From the NCBI GenBank assembly GCA_964483985.1, contig CAZADS010000102.1, positions 1 through 24,023 of the forward strand: a stretch of 24,023 nt of DNA, read 5' to 3'. The notes beneath the pieces were generated by a model that worked only from the letters and a program-made list of their open reading frames with translations, was not told the origin of the DNA and searched no databases. Both the position numbers and the translations under genes were made by a program. This document shows positions 1-7,178 of this stretch, piece after piece (position 1 is the stretch's first letter; each line of letters starts with the position of its first letter). This stretch comes from CAZADS01 sp964483985. GTDB taxonomy: Bacteria; Pseudomonadota; Alphaproteobacteria; Thalassobaculales; Thalassobaculaceae.

Positions 1-1
1 C

Positions 2-1663
2 ATCCGAGAATACCTTCAACGTATGGCTTATGTCTTAATTGTCGAGGATTCACTACCAGTACCGGGTATAGATTGGGAGCTTAAATTTGATCGAACCCAA
101 GCTATCAAATATGGTGTGGATGTGGCCGATGTGGCCAAACAAGTGTTTTTGATAACCAAGGGTCTGAAGTTAGCGGATTATCGACTAGAAGATGTAGAAG
201 AGAAGGTGGATATAGTTCTTCGCTATCCGAAGGAAATGCGCAGTATTCATAATCTCGATATCTTGAAAATAGCTACGCCTCAAGGTTTGATCCCGATAAG
301 TTCCTTTGCCGAATGGAGAGCAGTACCGCGCCATGGTGCTATTCGACGGGTTAATGGTAAGCGTTCCATACTTATTAAAGCCGATGTTGATCCGGCCATT
401 CAACCTCATGAGCTACTTGGGGAAATAGAAGGATTAATAAAAACTAAATCAGTAGGAACCGGTGTTTTGGCTAAATTCAGAGGAAAAGAGGAAGATAAAG
501 AAGAAGCAGAATCAGAAGATTTTTTAGCAGAATCCATCGGCTTGGCTTTAGGGCTAACGTTAATTGCATTTATTGCTCTTTTTGATAGCAATTATAGAGC
601 CGGATTGATTCTTATTTCTCTTGCTTTATCTCTTTTGGGTGTAATTTTAGGTCTACTTATCACTAATATTCCGTTCAGCATTCTGATGAGTGGGATCGGG
701 TTTTTGGCGCTTGTCGGGGTTGTTATGAGTCAAAATATCTTTCTCGTAAAAACATTTGATCGGCTAATAAGTACTGGTATCCCTGGCCGGGCCGCAATTT
801 TGCTGACTTTATCTCAACGTCTAGAACCAATTTTGCTCGCCAACGTGATATTATTGGTTATTTTGGCGCCATTTGTTTTTGATTTTAATTTTGATTTTTC
901 GGAAATGATTATTCGAAAAAACCATCCTGCTTTGGACTTCTGGTATCCGTTTGCATCGGCCCTATTTTTTGGACTTATCTTTTCCCTATTTATAACTTTG
1001 CTTTTTACTCCAGCGGCTCTCATGTTGCGGGTTCGGTTTGATGAAAACCAGAAAGACCGAAGAATGTGGTTGCGAGCGACTTTTCGGCGATTATTGGTTA
1101 GAGGTCCTGTTGAAACTTTAGTTACAATTTTGAGCGTAACTGTTGCATGGGTTCTCATATTGGAGATGATAATTATTAGGGTTTTTGACATTACCACTAA
1201 GCAATTCGCGAATCCGCCATCTGTGTGGTTTCAAGCTGTTGAATGGGCGGCATTTTGGACTTTTATTATTTTGACAATAGGGTATTCATATTTGCGTGAT
1301 GGTCACGTTCGTGTTGATATCATTCGGGATCAATTATCGAAAAAATCTAAGGCTGTTATCGAGGTGGCTGGGTTTTTTTTACTCCTAGCACCGGTATGTA
1401 TCATTGTAATTTATTTTAGTTTTGAATACGTAGGGCGATCTTTTGAAGATGAAGAAATCTCTGGAGCTCTTTTAGGATCGCCCACTCAGTTCATTTTTAA
1501 AGCAATGATGCCGTTCGGCTTTCTAATGTTATTTTTGGTAGGTATTAGTATCACGGTGCGAAATGTGAGACTGCTTCTAGGGCTTCATCGGAATGTTTCA
1601 CCAGAACGAAACGCTATTCGCCAATCTTCTAAACAAACGATTAGTATTGGGCGATGGAACTAG
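2..1663 (+). CDS. RND efflux permease C-terminal half fused in frame to a TRAP transporter small permease (DctQ) domain; 5' partial
   Basis: The frame is open to the left edge, so the true start lies outside the window; the Met at base 23 is internal. Residues are counted from that Met. Residues 1-160 resemble the periplasmic porter domain of RND pumps (PVPGIDW, VDIVLRYPKE, IRRVNGKR). About 170-345 hold the last five membrane helices with the family's GFLALVGVV and RLEPILL motifs. The helix-10 position that is Lys in AcrB reads Gln (MSQN). After a basic linker near 345-360 come four helices of a DctQ small permease, with the GYSYLRDGHVRVD signature of the FcbT2/mannitol-chloroaromatic branch and EEISGALLGSP. 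RND and DctQ are normally separate proteins. The RND C-terminus and DctQ N-terminus are both cytoplasmic, so the joined topology is feasible. The 3' end overlaps dctM by 10 bases. RND and DctQ identities are seen from motifs; the joint function is unknown. Confidence 0.85.
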   Translation: MREYLQRMAYVLIVEDSLPVPGIDWELKFDRTQAIKYGVDVADVAKQVFLITKGLKLADYRLEDVEEKVDIVLRYPKEMRSIHNLDILKIATPQGLIPISSFAEWRAVPRHGAIRRVNGKRSILIKADVDPAIQPHELLGEIEGLIKTKSVGTGVLAKFRGKEEDKEEAESEDFLAESIGLALGLTLIAFIALFDSNYRAGLILISLALSLLGVILGLLITNIPFSILMSGIGFLALVGVVMSQNIFLVKTFDRLISTGIPGRAAILLTLSQRLEPILLANVILLVILAPFVFDFNFDFSEMIIRKNHPALDFWYPFASALFFGLIFSLFITLLFTPAALMLRVRFDENQKDRRMWLRATFRRLLVRGPVETLVTILSVTVAWVLILEMIIIRVFDITTKQFANPPSVWFQAVEWAAFWTFIILTIGYSYLRDGHVRVDIIRDQLSKKSKAVIEVAGFFLLLAPVCIIVIYFSFEYVGRSFEDEEISGALLGSPTQFIFKAMMPFGFLMLFLVGISITVRNVRLLLGLHRNVSPERNAIRQSSKQTISIGRWN

Positions 1664-3021
1664 CTGAATATATTCCGATCCTAATGATAGTAGCCTTGGC
1701 ATTCTTGCTGTTCACAGGATATCCAGTAGCCTTTGTTCTAGCGGGGACAGGGGTGCTCTTTGCTGGGCTAGGAATGCTTATAGGCGAGTTTCCTTTCATA
1801 GCTTTTTTCAATATTCCAGCCCGGCTATGGGGCAGCATAAACGGAAGCCTCATTTTCCCTTCGGTTCCTATGTTGATATTTATGGGGGTAGCACTAGAAA
1901 AGAGCGGCGTTGCTGAAGAGATGCTCCTTGGTTTGCAAGGTTTAGTTCGTCGGGTGCCAGGAAGTTTGGCAGTGGCTATAACCATACTTGGTATTTTGTT
2001 GGCACCATCAGCCGGTCTAATTGGCGCATCTGTCGCCACCATCGCTTTGATCGGGATGCCTACAATGCTTGCGCAAGGATATCGGCCTTCCTATGCGATT
2101 GGTTCAGTTGCGGCCGCCGGCACGCTAGGGATCATTTTGCCGCCGGGCATCATACTATTTTTTTTGGCAGATTTAATGGGTATTTCTATAGGCCCAATAT
2201 TTCTCTCGACTCTGCTGCCCGTATTAATACTAGCGGTTAGTTTCGTGCTATATTACATAACACGAGGCCTAATTGATCCTTCTGTAGCACCCAGAATCCC
2301 GAGGGATAATCAAGCTGGGTTGTTTAATATTTTTCGTCGGGCCTTCCAAGGTTTAGCATTACCGATTCTTTTAATAGGGGCGGTTTTAGGTTCTATCATC
2401 GGAGGTATCGCCACACCTGTTCAGTCTGCCGCTGTTGGAGCTTGTGGAGGACTGTTTATAATGACTATTAAGGGCCGTGCTACTAGAAAATATTTACATG
2501 AAGTTGTTATTACGACTGCAACTACTTGCTCTATGGTTTTTTTTATTATTTTAGCAGCTTCTATCTTTTCCTACCCATTTAATTATTTCGGTGGAACGGA
2601 CCTTATCGCCGATTTTCTCCATGGGCTGGCCTTAGATGATTGGAAAATGTTGTTTGTTATCCTGGGATTAATCTTCATCTTAGGATTTTTTATAGATTGG
2701 ATAGAAATTACCGTAATAGTATTACCAATTTTGTTGCCTATTCTTCGGGAATTAGATTTTACGAAACATGTAGGCCCCGACCAAGAGTTGGTTACTATCT
2801 GGTTAGCAGTCCAAATTGCTTTGGTGCTACAAACATCTTTTCTTACACCTCCCTTTGGATTTTCATTGTTTTTTGCAAAGGGTGCAGCGCCTCCTGAAGT
2901 AACTTTGTTGGACACATACAAAGGGGCTATGCCAATAGTGTTATTGCAGCTATTTGCAGTTGGTCTCGTGGTTTTATATCCGAATCTAGCAATTTGGCTC
3001 CCGTCATTGCTAATCAATTGA
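1654..3021 (+). CDS. dctM: TRAP transporter large permease subunit DctM
   Basis: This 455-residue protein is a very hydrophobic permease of the TRAP DctM family, the sodium-driven ion-transporter subunit that moves organic acids delivered by a periplasmic binding protein. Visible family signatures include FPSVPMLIFMGVALEKSG near residues 68-86, a conserved PPGI loop (GTLGIILPPGIILFFLADL) near 157-175, and TSFLTPPFGFSLFF near 394-407. Length and the many membrane helices (about 12) are normal. The start overlaps the end of the DctQ-containing gene by 10 bases with no strong Shine-Dalgarno, which suggests translational coupling and stoichiometric expression. The close relation of the small subunit to FcbT2 suggests a carboxylate or aromatic-acid substrate (inference). 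No gene for the binding protein (DctP) is present downstream; it may lie upstream of the window. The gene converges on the oxidoreductase gene 20 bases away. Confidence 0.95.
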   Translation: MELAEYIPILMIVALAFLLFTGYPVAFVLAGTGVLFAGLGMLIGEFPFIAFFNIPARLWGSINGSLIFPSVPMLIFMGVALEKSGVAEEMLLGLQGLVRRVPGSLAVAITILGILLAPSAGLIGASVATIALIGMPTMLAQGYRPSYAIGSVAAAGTLGIILPPGIILFFLADLMGISIGPIFLSTLLPVLILAVSFVLYYITRGLIDPSVAPRIPRDNQAGLFNIFRRAFQGLALPILLIGAVLGSIIGGIATPVQSAAVGACGGLFIMTIKGRATRKYLHEVVITTATTCSMVFFIILAASIFSYPFNYFGGTDLIADFLHGLALDDWKMLFVILGLIFILGFFIDWIEITVIVLPILLPILRELDFTKHVGPDQELVTIWLAVQIALVLQTSFLTPPFGFSLFFAKGAAPPEVTLLDTYKGAMPIVLLQLFAVGLVVLYPNLAIWLPSLLIN

Positions 3022-3041
3022 CCATTTGTTTCATAGTTCAA

Positions 3042-4205
3042 TTAGATGATTCCATTCTCGCGATATGGTCTGTTTTCTAGTATCCGGCTGGGTCCGAGTC
3101 GTTCTAAGTTTAGAGTGTTGTATTTTCCATCTAAAATCAATTCAGCCATAGCCATTCCGGTCGCGGGAGCATGCATGATTCCGTGTCCAGAAAAGCCTGT
3201 GGCGACGAAGAGGTTATTTGGTTCAGACGTCCAACGGCCAATAAACGCATTATAATCTAGTGTACTTCGAGCGTAGTGGCCACGCCAAGCTCGTTCTAGT
3301 TTCAATGTATCCATCGAGGGTATTCGATTAGCAAGTGCTGGCCACACTGTTTCCTCAAAATACGTGGCACTTAGGTCCCAGTTCCAACCGCCGGGAACCG
3401 ACCAATCTGGTATGCCTCCGGTATAGCCAATTCCCTCTGGACGAAATGCTAAATCCGTTTCTGTTTTTATTAAGGGGAGTGGTTCTAGATTTTTATTGCA
3501 GCGAAAAAAATAGGATTCTCTGCTCATTGGTTCTATGGGAATATCAATGTTTAATTTTTTCCCAACGTCACCAGACCAGGCTCCAGCGGCCAAAATAAAA
3601 AGATCACTTCGGATGCTTGTTCCCGATGAGAAGCCTAAATGTTTGATGTTTTTATTATCGATTAGTGCGGAAATTACCTCTTCGTTAATATACGTCACCC
3701 CTAGAGCTCGGGCTTTGTTTTTGAATCCTTGTAGAGCCGAATAGGCATCAATCCATGCATCACCAGATGAATATACGGCCAAGGCAATTCCATTGGTGCT
3801 TATCGAAGGAAAAAGCTTAGATACTCCTCCGGCATCAAGTATCTGAGCATCAACACCAAGCTTTTCTTGTTGTCGGAAATTCTGTTCCATTGTCTTGTGG
3901 CCGCCGTTATCGGAAATAAATAAATAACCCTGACGGGTGAATGAAATTGAAGCCGGAGTAGAATCCACGGCCATGGTTTGGTCGAATGTTTGATAAAATG
4001 GCAGGCTAAATTGAGTCATTGCCACGTTTTCTGGAAGGCTGAATAATTGTCTAACACCACCCGTACCGCGAGGTGTTGAAGCCAAATTATATGTTAAATC
4101 TCGTTCGACTACAGTAATTTCACCTCCTCTGCCGTCTTTAGCCAGATGGTAGGCGATAGAGGATCCAACGATCCCGCCACCAATGATAACAATATCAGCC
4201 TGCAT
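3042..4205 (-). CDS. FAD-dependent oxidoreductase, DAO family (sarcosine oxidase/DadA-like)
   Basis: The 387-residue protein begins with a dinucleotide-binding fold, IIGGGIVGSSIAYHLA at residues 7-22, followed by VVERD (32-36), the acidic end of strand 2 that binds the FAD ribose. Near the C-terminus, GFSGHGIMHAPATGMAMAE is the second FAD-contacting signature of the DAO/sarcosine oxidase beta group. Members oxidise secondary or tertiary amines, amino acids or 2-hydroxy acids, usually in the cytoplasm; the substrate cannot be read from the sequence. It lacks the C-terminal folate domain of dimethylglycine dehydrogenases. Its start lies 12 bases after the SDR stop, so the two are probably co-transcribed. 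Its Shine-Dalgarno is weak, which fits coupling. It ends 20 bases from the dctM stop with no obvious terminator between. Confidence 0.9.
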   Translation of the reverse strand: MQADIVIIGGGIVGSSIAYHLAKDGRGGEITVVERDLTYNLASTPRGTGGVRQLFSLPENVAMTQFSLPFYQTFDQTMAVDSTPASISFTRQGYLFISDNGGHKTMEQNFRQQEKLGVDAQILDAGGVSKLFPSISTNGIALAVYSSGDAWIDAYSALQGFKNKARALGVTYINEEVISALIDNKNIKHLGFSSGTSIRSDLFILAAGAWSGDVGKKLNIDIPIEPMSRESYFFRCNKNLEPLPLIKTETDLAFRPEGIGYTGGIPDWSVPGGWNWDLSATYFEETVWPALANRIPSMDTLKLERAWRGHYARSTLDYNAFIGRWTSEPNNLFVATGFSGHGIMHAPATGMAMAELILDGKYNTLNLERLGPSRILENRPYRENGII

Positions 4206-4217
4206 GATGAAGATCAG

Positions 4218-4952
4218 TCATGTTTCTGCACCCCCATTGCAATTGATCATTTGGCCATTAACAAAAGCCCCTCCGTCCGAGCAAAGAAAGGCAGTTAAAG
4301 AAGCGATTTCTTCAGGCATACCCAGTCGGCCCACGGGGACGCGGGGAACCATGGAGAGAATATGTTCCCGGTGTTCGCTCTCAGTATCGATCGGACCCGG
4401 TGAAATGGCATTGACAGTAATACCGTTAGGACCAAATTCCTTACCTAAGGCTTTGGTTAAACCCCAAAGACCATGTTTGGCGGCTGAGACTGGTGCTCGA
4501 CCTTTGTAGCCATGTATTGCGTTCATTCCAGTAATATTGATGATCCGGCCCCAGCCATTCTTTACCATACCTCCCGCGAACGCTCGGCAAGTGTAGAAGC
4601 TGGCATTGAGATCAATATTCATTACTTCATGCCAGTCTGAATCACTCATTTCTAAAAAAGGTTTGGTAGGTCGTATGGCTGCATTGTTAACAACGATATC
4701 GATGGATTCGAATGTTTCAATTGCTGTTTTTGCCATCTGCGAGATATTTTCTGAAACTCCAACATCACCCATCAGAATTAATACTTTACCTCCTATTTTC
4801 CGGATTTCTTTCGCAGTATTTTCACACGCATCCCTGTCAGATGCTCCATTCAGGATTATATTAGCACCGGAATTAGCAAGATTGAGTGCGATGGAACGCC
4901 CAATATTTTTTCCGGCACCCGTTATAAAGGCCGTTTTGTTGGAAAGACTCAT
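4218..4952 (-). CDS. SDR-family protein with substituted catalytic residues
   Basis: This 244-residue protein has a classical short-chain dehydrogenase fold: TGAGKNIG cofactor motif at 11-18, NNAA at 89-92, and a C-terminal SPGPIDTE segment near 184-191. The active site is unusual. The Lys of YxxxK is present (K159), but the Tyr position reads Val (V155) and the catalytic Ser, 13 residues upstream, reads Gly (G142). The helix-4 Asn position probably reads Asp (D115). The fold and cofactor site look intact, so the gene is not decayed; it may use other residues (Y149 is close) or have a binding or lyase-like role. Known classical SDRs use the Asn-Ser-Tyr-Lys tetrad for NAD(P)-dependent alcohol/ketone chemistry. 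AAGGA lies seven bases before the ATG. It is the first gene of a likely two-gene unit with the DAO oxidoreductase. Confidence 0.9.
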   Translation of the reverse strand: MSLSNKTAFITGAGKNIGRSIALNLANSGANIILNGASDRDACENTAKEIRKIGGKVLILMGDVGVSENISQMAKTAIETFESIDIVVNNAAIRPTKPFLEMSDSDWHEVMNIDLNASFYTCRAFAGGMVKNGWGRIINITGMNAIHGYKGRAPVSAAKHGLWGLTKALGKEFGPNGITVNAISPGPIDTESEHREHILSMVPRVPVGRLGMPEEIASLTAFLCSDGGAFVNGQMINCNGGAET

Positions 4953-5088
4953 TAGTTGATCCTTAAAAATTTGTTATTTATATTTCAAAAGTATGGTTGA
5001 ATTTTTAATGAATTGCATCTTAGCCAGTTTTAAGATTTATCATGCACAATGATTTCTCTTAATCCCAAACCTATAGGATCTACATTTT
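4953..5088. promoter_or_regulatory. Divergent intergenic region with a short palindrome
   Basis: This 136-base AT-rich gap lies between the divergently read SDR gene and the small membrane protein gene, so it should hold the promoter of the SDR-oxidoreductase unit. At 5039-5053 there is a perfect inverted repeat, ATCAT-N5-ATGAT, which could be an operator half-site pair. It is short enough to occur by chance in AT-rich DNA. No convincing -35/-10 pair could be fixed by eye. Confidence 0.3.
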
Positions 5089-5325
5089 ATGCTTCTCCCT
5101 TCAGCCAAAACGTGTGTCCGCTGGAAAAAAAGAAAATTTATTCGCCAACCCCATAGGATGGTTTTGGGTTTACTCATTTGTCTGGTGGTTGCGATTTACG
5201 CCTCCTTTAATGGCGAAACTGGGGCAGCCACGTTGTTTGGAACCCTCGGATGCTTGTTTTTAATTCTTTATGCGATCGCAAACTATATAGTTTGGAAGGC
5301 AGGAGATTTGGAGCCTGAGCCTTGA
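5089..5325 (+). CDS. Small predicted membrane protein, unknown function
   Basis: The 78-residue product has a basic N-terminus (KTCVRWKKRKFIRQPHR, residues 7-23) and two hydrophobic stretches, roughly residues 25-39 and 46-66, separated by a short polar loop (NGETGA). It ends with an acidic, proline-containing tail (AGDLEPEP). This layout suits a two-helix inner-membrane protein with a cytoplasmic N-terminus. I do not recognise a family. AGGAT lies about a dozen bases before the ATG, so initiation is plausible but not strong; an internal ATG at 5158 (MVLGLL) would give a 55-residue protein with both helices. It lies alone on the plus strand, divergent from the SDR and convergent with glxR. 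A spurious ORF cannot be ruled out, but the coherent membrane pattern favours a real gene. Confidence 0.5.
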   Translation: MLLPSAKTCVRWKKRKFIRQPHRMVLGLLICLVVAIYASFNGETGAATLFGTLGCLFLILYAIANYIVWKAGDLEPEP

Positions 5326-5353
5326 TAGCCAATCTATGTGCAGGCTTTGCTGA

Positions 5354-6238
5354 TTAATTTCCAACTTGATGGTTAGCTAAACGTTCAAGGGCTTTTACCA
5401 TTCCCGAATGGTCAAGATTAGCCTCGCCGTTGGCCAAGCACGAATTGAAGAGTTCTTGTGCTGTGGCAGTATTTGGGAGGCTAATGCCAAGTGACTTAGC
5501 ACCTTGTAGTGCTAGGTTTAAATCTTTCTGATGAAGTTCAATCCGAAATCCCGGATCGAAAGTTCGGTTAATCATTCTTTCGCCATGAACCTCTAAAATA
5601 CGAGACTGCGCCAATCCCCCCATGAGTGCTTGTCTCACTTTTCCTGGGTCCGCACCGGCTTTAGATGCAAATATCATTGCTTCGCCGACCGCCTCAATTG
5701 TGAGGGCAACTACTATTTGGTTGGCGACCTTGGTAGTTTGCCCAACACCGTTCTCTCCAACTAGAGTAATATTTTTTCCCATTAGTTCGAATATTGGTGT
5801 AGCCCGCATGAAATCCTCTTCAGAGCCTCCCACCATAATAGTAAGCGATGCAGCCTTAGCTCCCAATTCACCTCCTGACACCGGTGCGTCTAAATATCCA
5901 CAACCCTTATTCTTAATTTTCGTCGCGAACTCCACAGTATCTATCGGAGAAATTGAACTCATATCAATAACTAATTCATTCGCAGACAAACCATCTGCGA
6001 CGCCGTTTTGTCCAAATAAGACCTGCTCTACCTGCGGTGTATCTGGCACCATAATTATAATAATATCGGATGCTTTTGCGACAGAACGAGGTGAATCTAC
6101 GATCTTAAGACCGGCGTCGAGAAGTTGTTTTGGAGCAGGATTCTTATGGATTACACTGACGATTTCGTGACCGCCAGCTAATAGGTGGCCTGCCATTGGC
6201 GCCCCCATGATCCCAAGGCCAATAAACCCAATCTTCAT
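5354..6238 (-). CDS. glxR: 2-hydroxy-3-oxopropionate (tartronate semialdehyde) reductase GlxR
   Basis: This 294-residue protein belongs to the beta-hydroxyacid dehydrogenase family and reduces tartronate semialdehyde to D-glycerate with NAD(P)H. It has the GFIGLGIMG cofactor motif (4-12), the substrate-binding DAPVSGG (117-123) and the catalytic Lys in GQTTKVANQ (K170). It also carries stretches typical of GlxR/GarR: IMVPDTPQVE, VDMSSISPI-type, ASKAGADP, RILEVHGERMI, FDPGF and LHQKDLNLAL. These separate it from 3-hydroxyisobutyrate dehydrogenase (MmsB). The length is normal. GGGAG sits just before the ATG, and the 119-base upstream gap suggests its own promoter. Tartronate semialdehyde arises from glyoxylate (Gcl) or from sugar-acid aldolases (GarL). 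Neither gcl nor garL is in the window, so the feeding reaction is elsewhere. Confidence 0.93.
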   Translation of the reverse strand: MKIGFIGLGIMGAPMAGHLLAGGHEIVSVIHKNPAPKQLLDAGLKIVDSPRSVAKASDIIIIMVPDTPQVEQVLFGQNGVADGLSANELVIDMSSISPIDTVEFATKIKNKGCGYLDAPVSGGELGAKAASLTIMVGGSEEDFMRATPIFELMGKNITLVGENGVGQTTKVANQIVVALTIEAVGEAMIFASKAGADPGKVRQALMGGLAQSRILEVHGERMINRTFDPGFRIELHQKDLNLALQGAKSLGISLPNTATAQELFNSCLANGEANLDHSGMVKALERLANHQVGN

Positions 6239-6357
6239 TTTATATCTCCCGTTATAAATTTAATATTTGGTATGTTATTGCTTAGAATATAGTTTTTAAA
6301 CAAAACTTGTGGTTTATCTTTACATTTCTATTAAATGACTAGTTAAATTTGAAGTAA

Positions 6358-7167
6358 TCACGATCCCTTAAATACAGCTTTTCGCTTTTTATGGAATGCC
6401 GCGACACCTTCTGCAAAGTCATTTGAAGTTCTGAGTCGGCCGTAAGCATTGCCTTCAATTTCTATGCCGGCTTCCAATGTTGTGTTTTGTGCTGCGTTCA
6501 GAACCCCTTTAATTGTGCGTTGTGCAAGAGGTGAAAATTCCAGCAATTCTGATGCTAATTCATCAGTGGCATGTTCTAAATCGGCGTCCGGCACGCAATC
6601 GAGAATAAATCCCCATTCTTTGGCTTCTGTGCCTGAAACACGTCTGGATCGGAAAGTCATATCTTTGGCACGTTGTATTCCAATCATGTGCAAAAGGCGG
6701 ATTGACCCTCCAGAGCCTGGAATTTGAGCTATTCGTTGTTCAGGTAACGCATATAAAGTTGTTTCAGAGGCTATTCGGAAATCGCATGCCAATGACAACT
6801 CAAAACCTACACCAAAGGTATATCCGCGATTAGCAGCAATAACTGGCTTGTGGCATCGAGCGGGAGCAGCGATATTATCCGCTAGTCGGGATACCAACTC
6901 CGGTGAGGCTGCGAGGAAGCCGGAAATATTGCCACCAGAAGAAAAATGTTTGCCTTCGGAACGAAGTACGATTACACGAACTCTGTTATCGAGGTCTAAT
7001 TCTTCGAATACAAGTCGTAGTTGATCACGCTGGGGTATTTCGATGATATTCAGAGGAGGTCGGTCGAGGATTATATCCGCCCGCTCTATTTCAGGTGTTA
7101 TTTCAACTCTGAATCCATCCAAGTCTTTCAATATTTCGTGACGATTAGGGTTAAATAATTGAGCCAT
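6358..7167 (-). CDS. Enoyl-CoA hydratase/isomerase (crotonase) family, HmfE-like by position
   Basis: A 269-residue crotonase. The CoA-binding/oxyanion-hole motif is HFSSGGNISGF (74-84). The two acid/base glutamates of enoyl-CoA hydratase are both present, E123 in GFELSLACD and E143 in LPEQRIAQIPG, with the canonical 20-residue spacing. It therefore does not have the His/Asp set of 4-chlorobenzoyl-CoA dehalogenase. It is the last gene of the Mo-hydroxylase operon, 11 bases after the ligase stop. In the hmfABCDE furoate cluster the fifth gene is also a crotonase-like protein, HmfE, assigned to the step yielding 2-oxoglutaryl-CoA or its hydrolysis. That assignment here rests on gene order. Otherwise it is a hydratase for an unsaturated or aromatic-derived acyl-CoA. 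Confidence 0.88.
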   Translation of the reverse strand: MAQLFNPNRHEILKDLDGFRVEITPEIERADIILDRPPLNIIEIPQRDQLRLVFEELDLDNRVRVIVLRSEGKHFSSGGNISGFLAASPELVSRLADNIAAPARCHKPVIAANRGYTFGVGFELSLACDFRIASETTLYALPEQRIAQIPGSGGSIRLLHMIGIQRAKDMTFRSRRVSGTEAKEWGFILDCVPDADLEHATDELASELLEFSPLAQRTIKGVLNAAQNTTLEAGIEIEGNAYGRLRTSNDFAEGVAAFHKKRKAVFKGS

Positions 7168-7178
7168 TTGACGATCCT

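Noticed and set aside
1064..1663. Separate dctQ gene starting at ATG 1064
   Set aside because: There is no stop codon in the RND frame before it and no Shine-Dalgarno near this ATG, so a fused reading is simpler. An internal start cannot be wholly excluded.
1641..2042. 133-residue minus-strand reading frame over dctM
   Set aside because: Antisense shadow of a well-supported permease gene; its translation shows no coherent domain.
5312..5346. AGCCTG...CAGGCT inverted repeat as a terminator between the small membrane gene and glxR
   Set aside because: The loop is over 20 bases, there is no T tract on either strand, and the left arm lies within the coding sequence.
5622..6170. 182-residue plus-strand reading frame
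   Set aside because: It lies wholly antisense to glxR, whose protein matches a known family along its full length.
6358..7167. 4-chlorobenzoyl-CoA dehalogenase (FcbB), suggested by the FcbA-like ligase and FcbT-like transporter
   Set aside because: The crotonase has both enoyl-CoA hydratase glutamates (E123, E143) at standard spacing rather than the dehalogenase His/Asp set.
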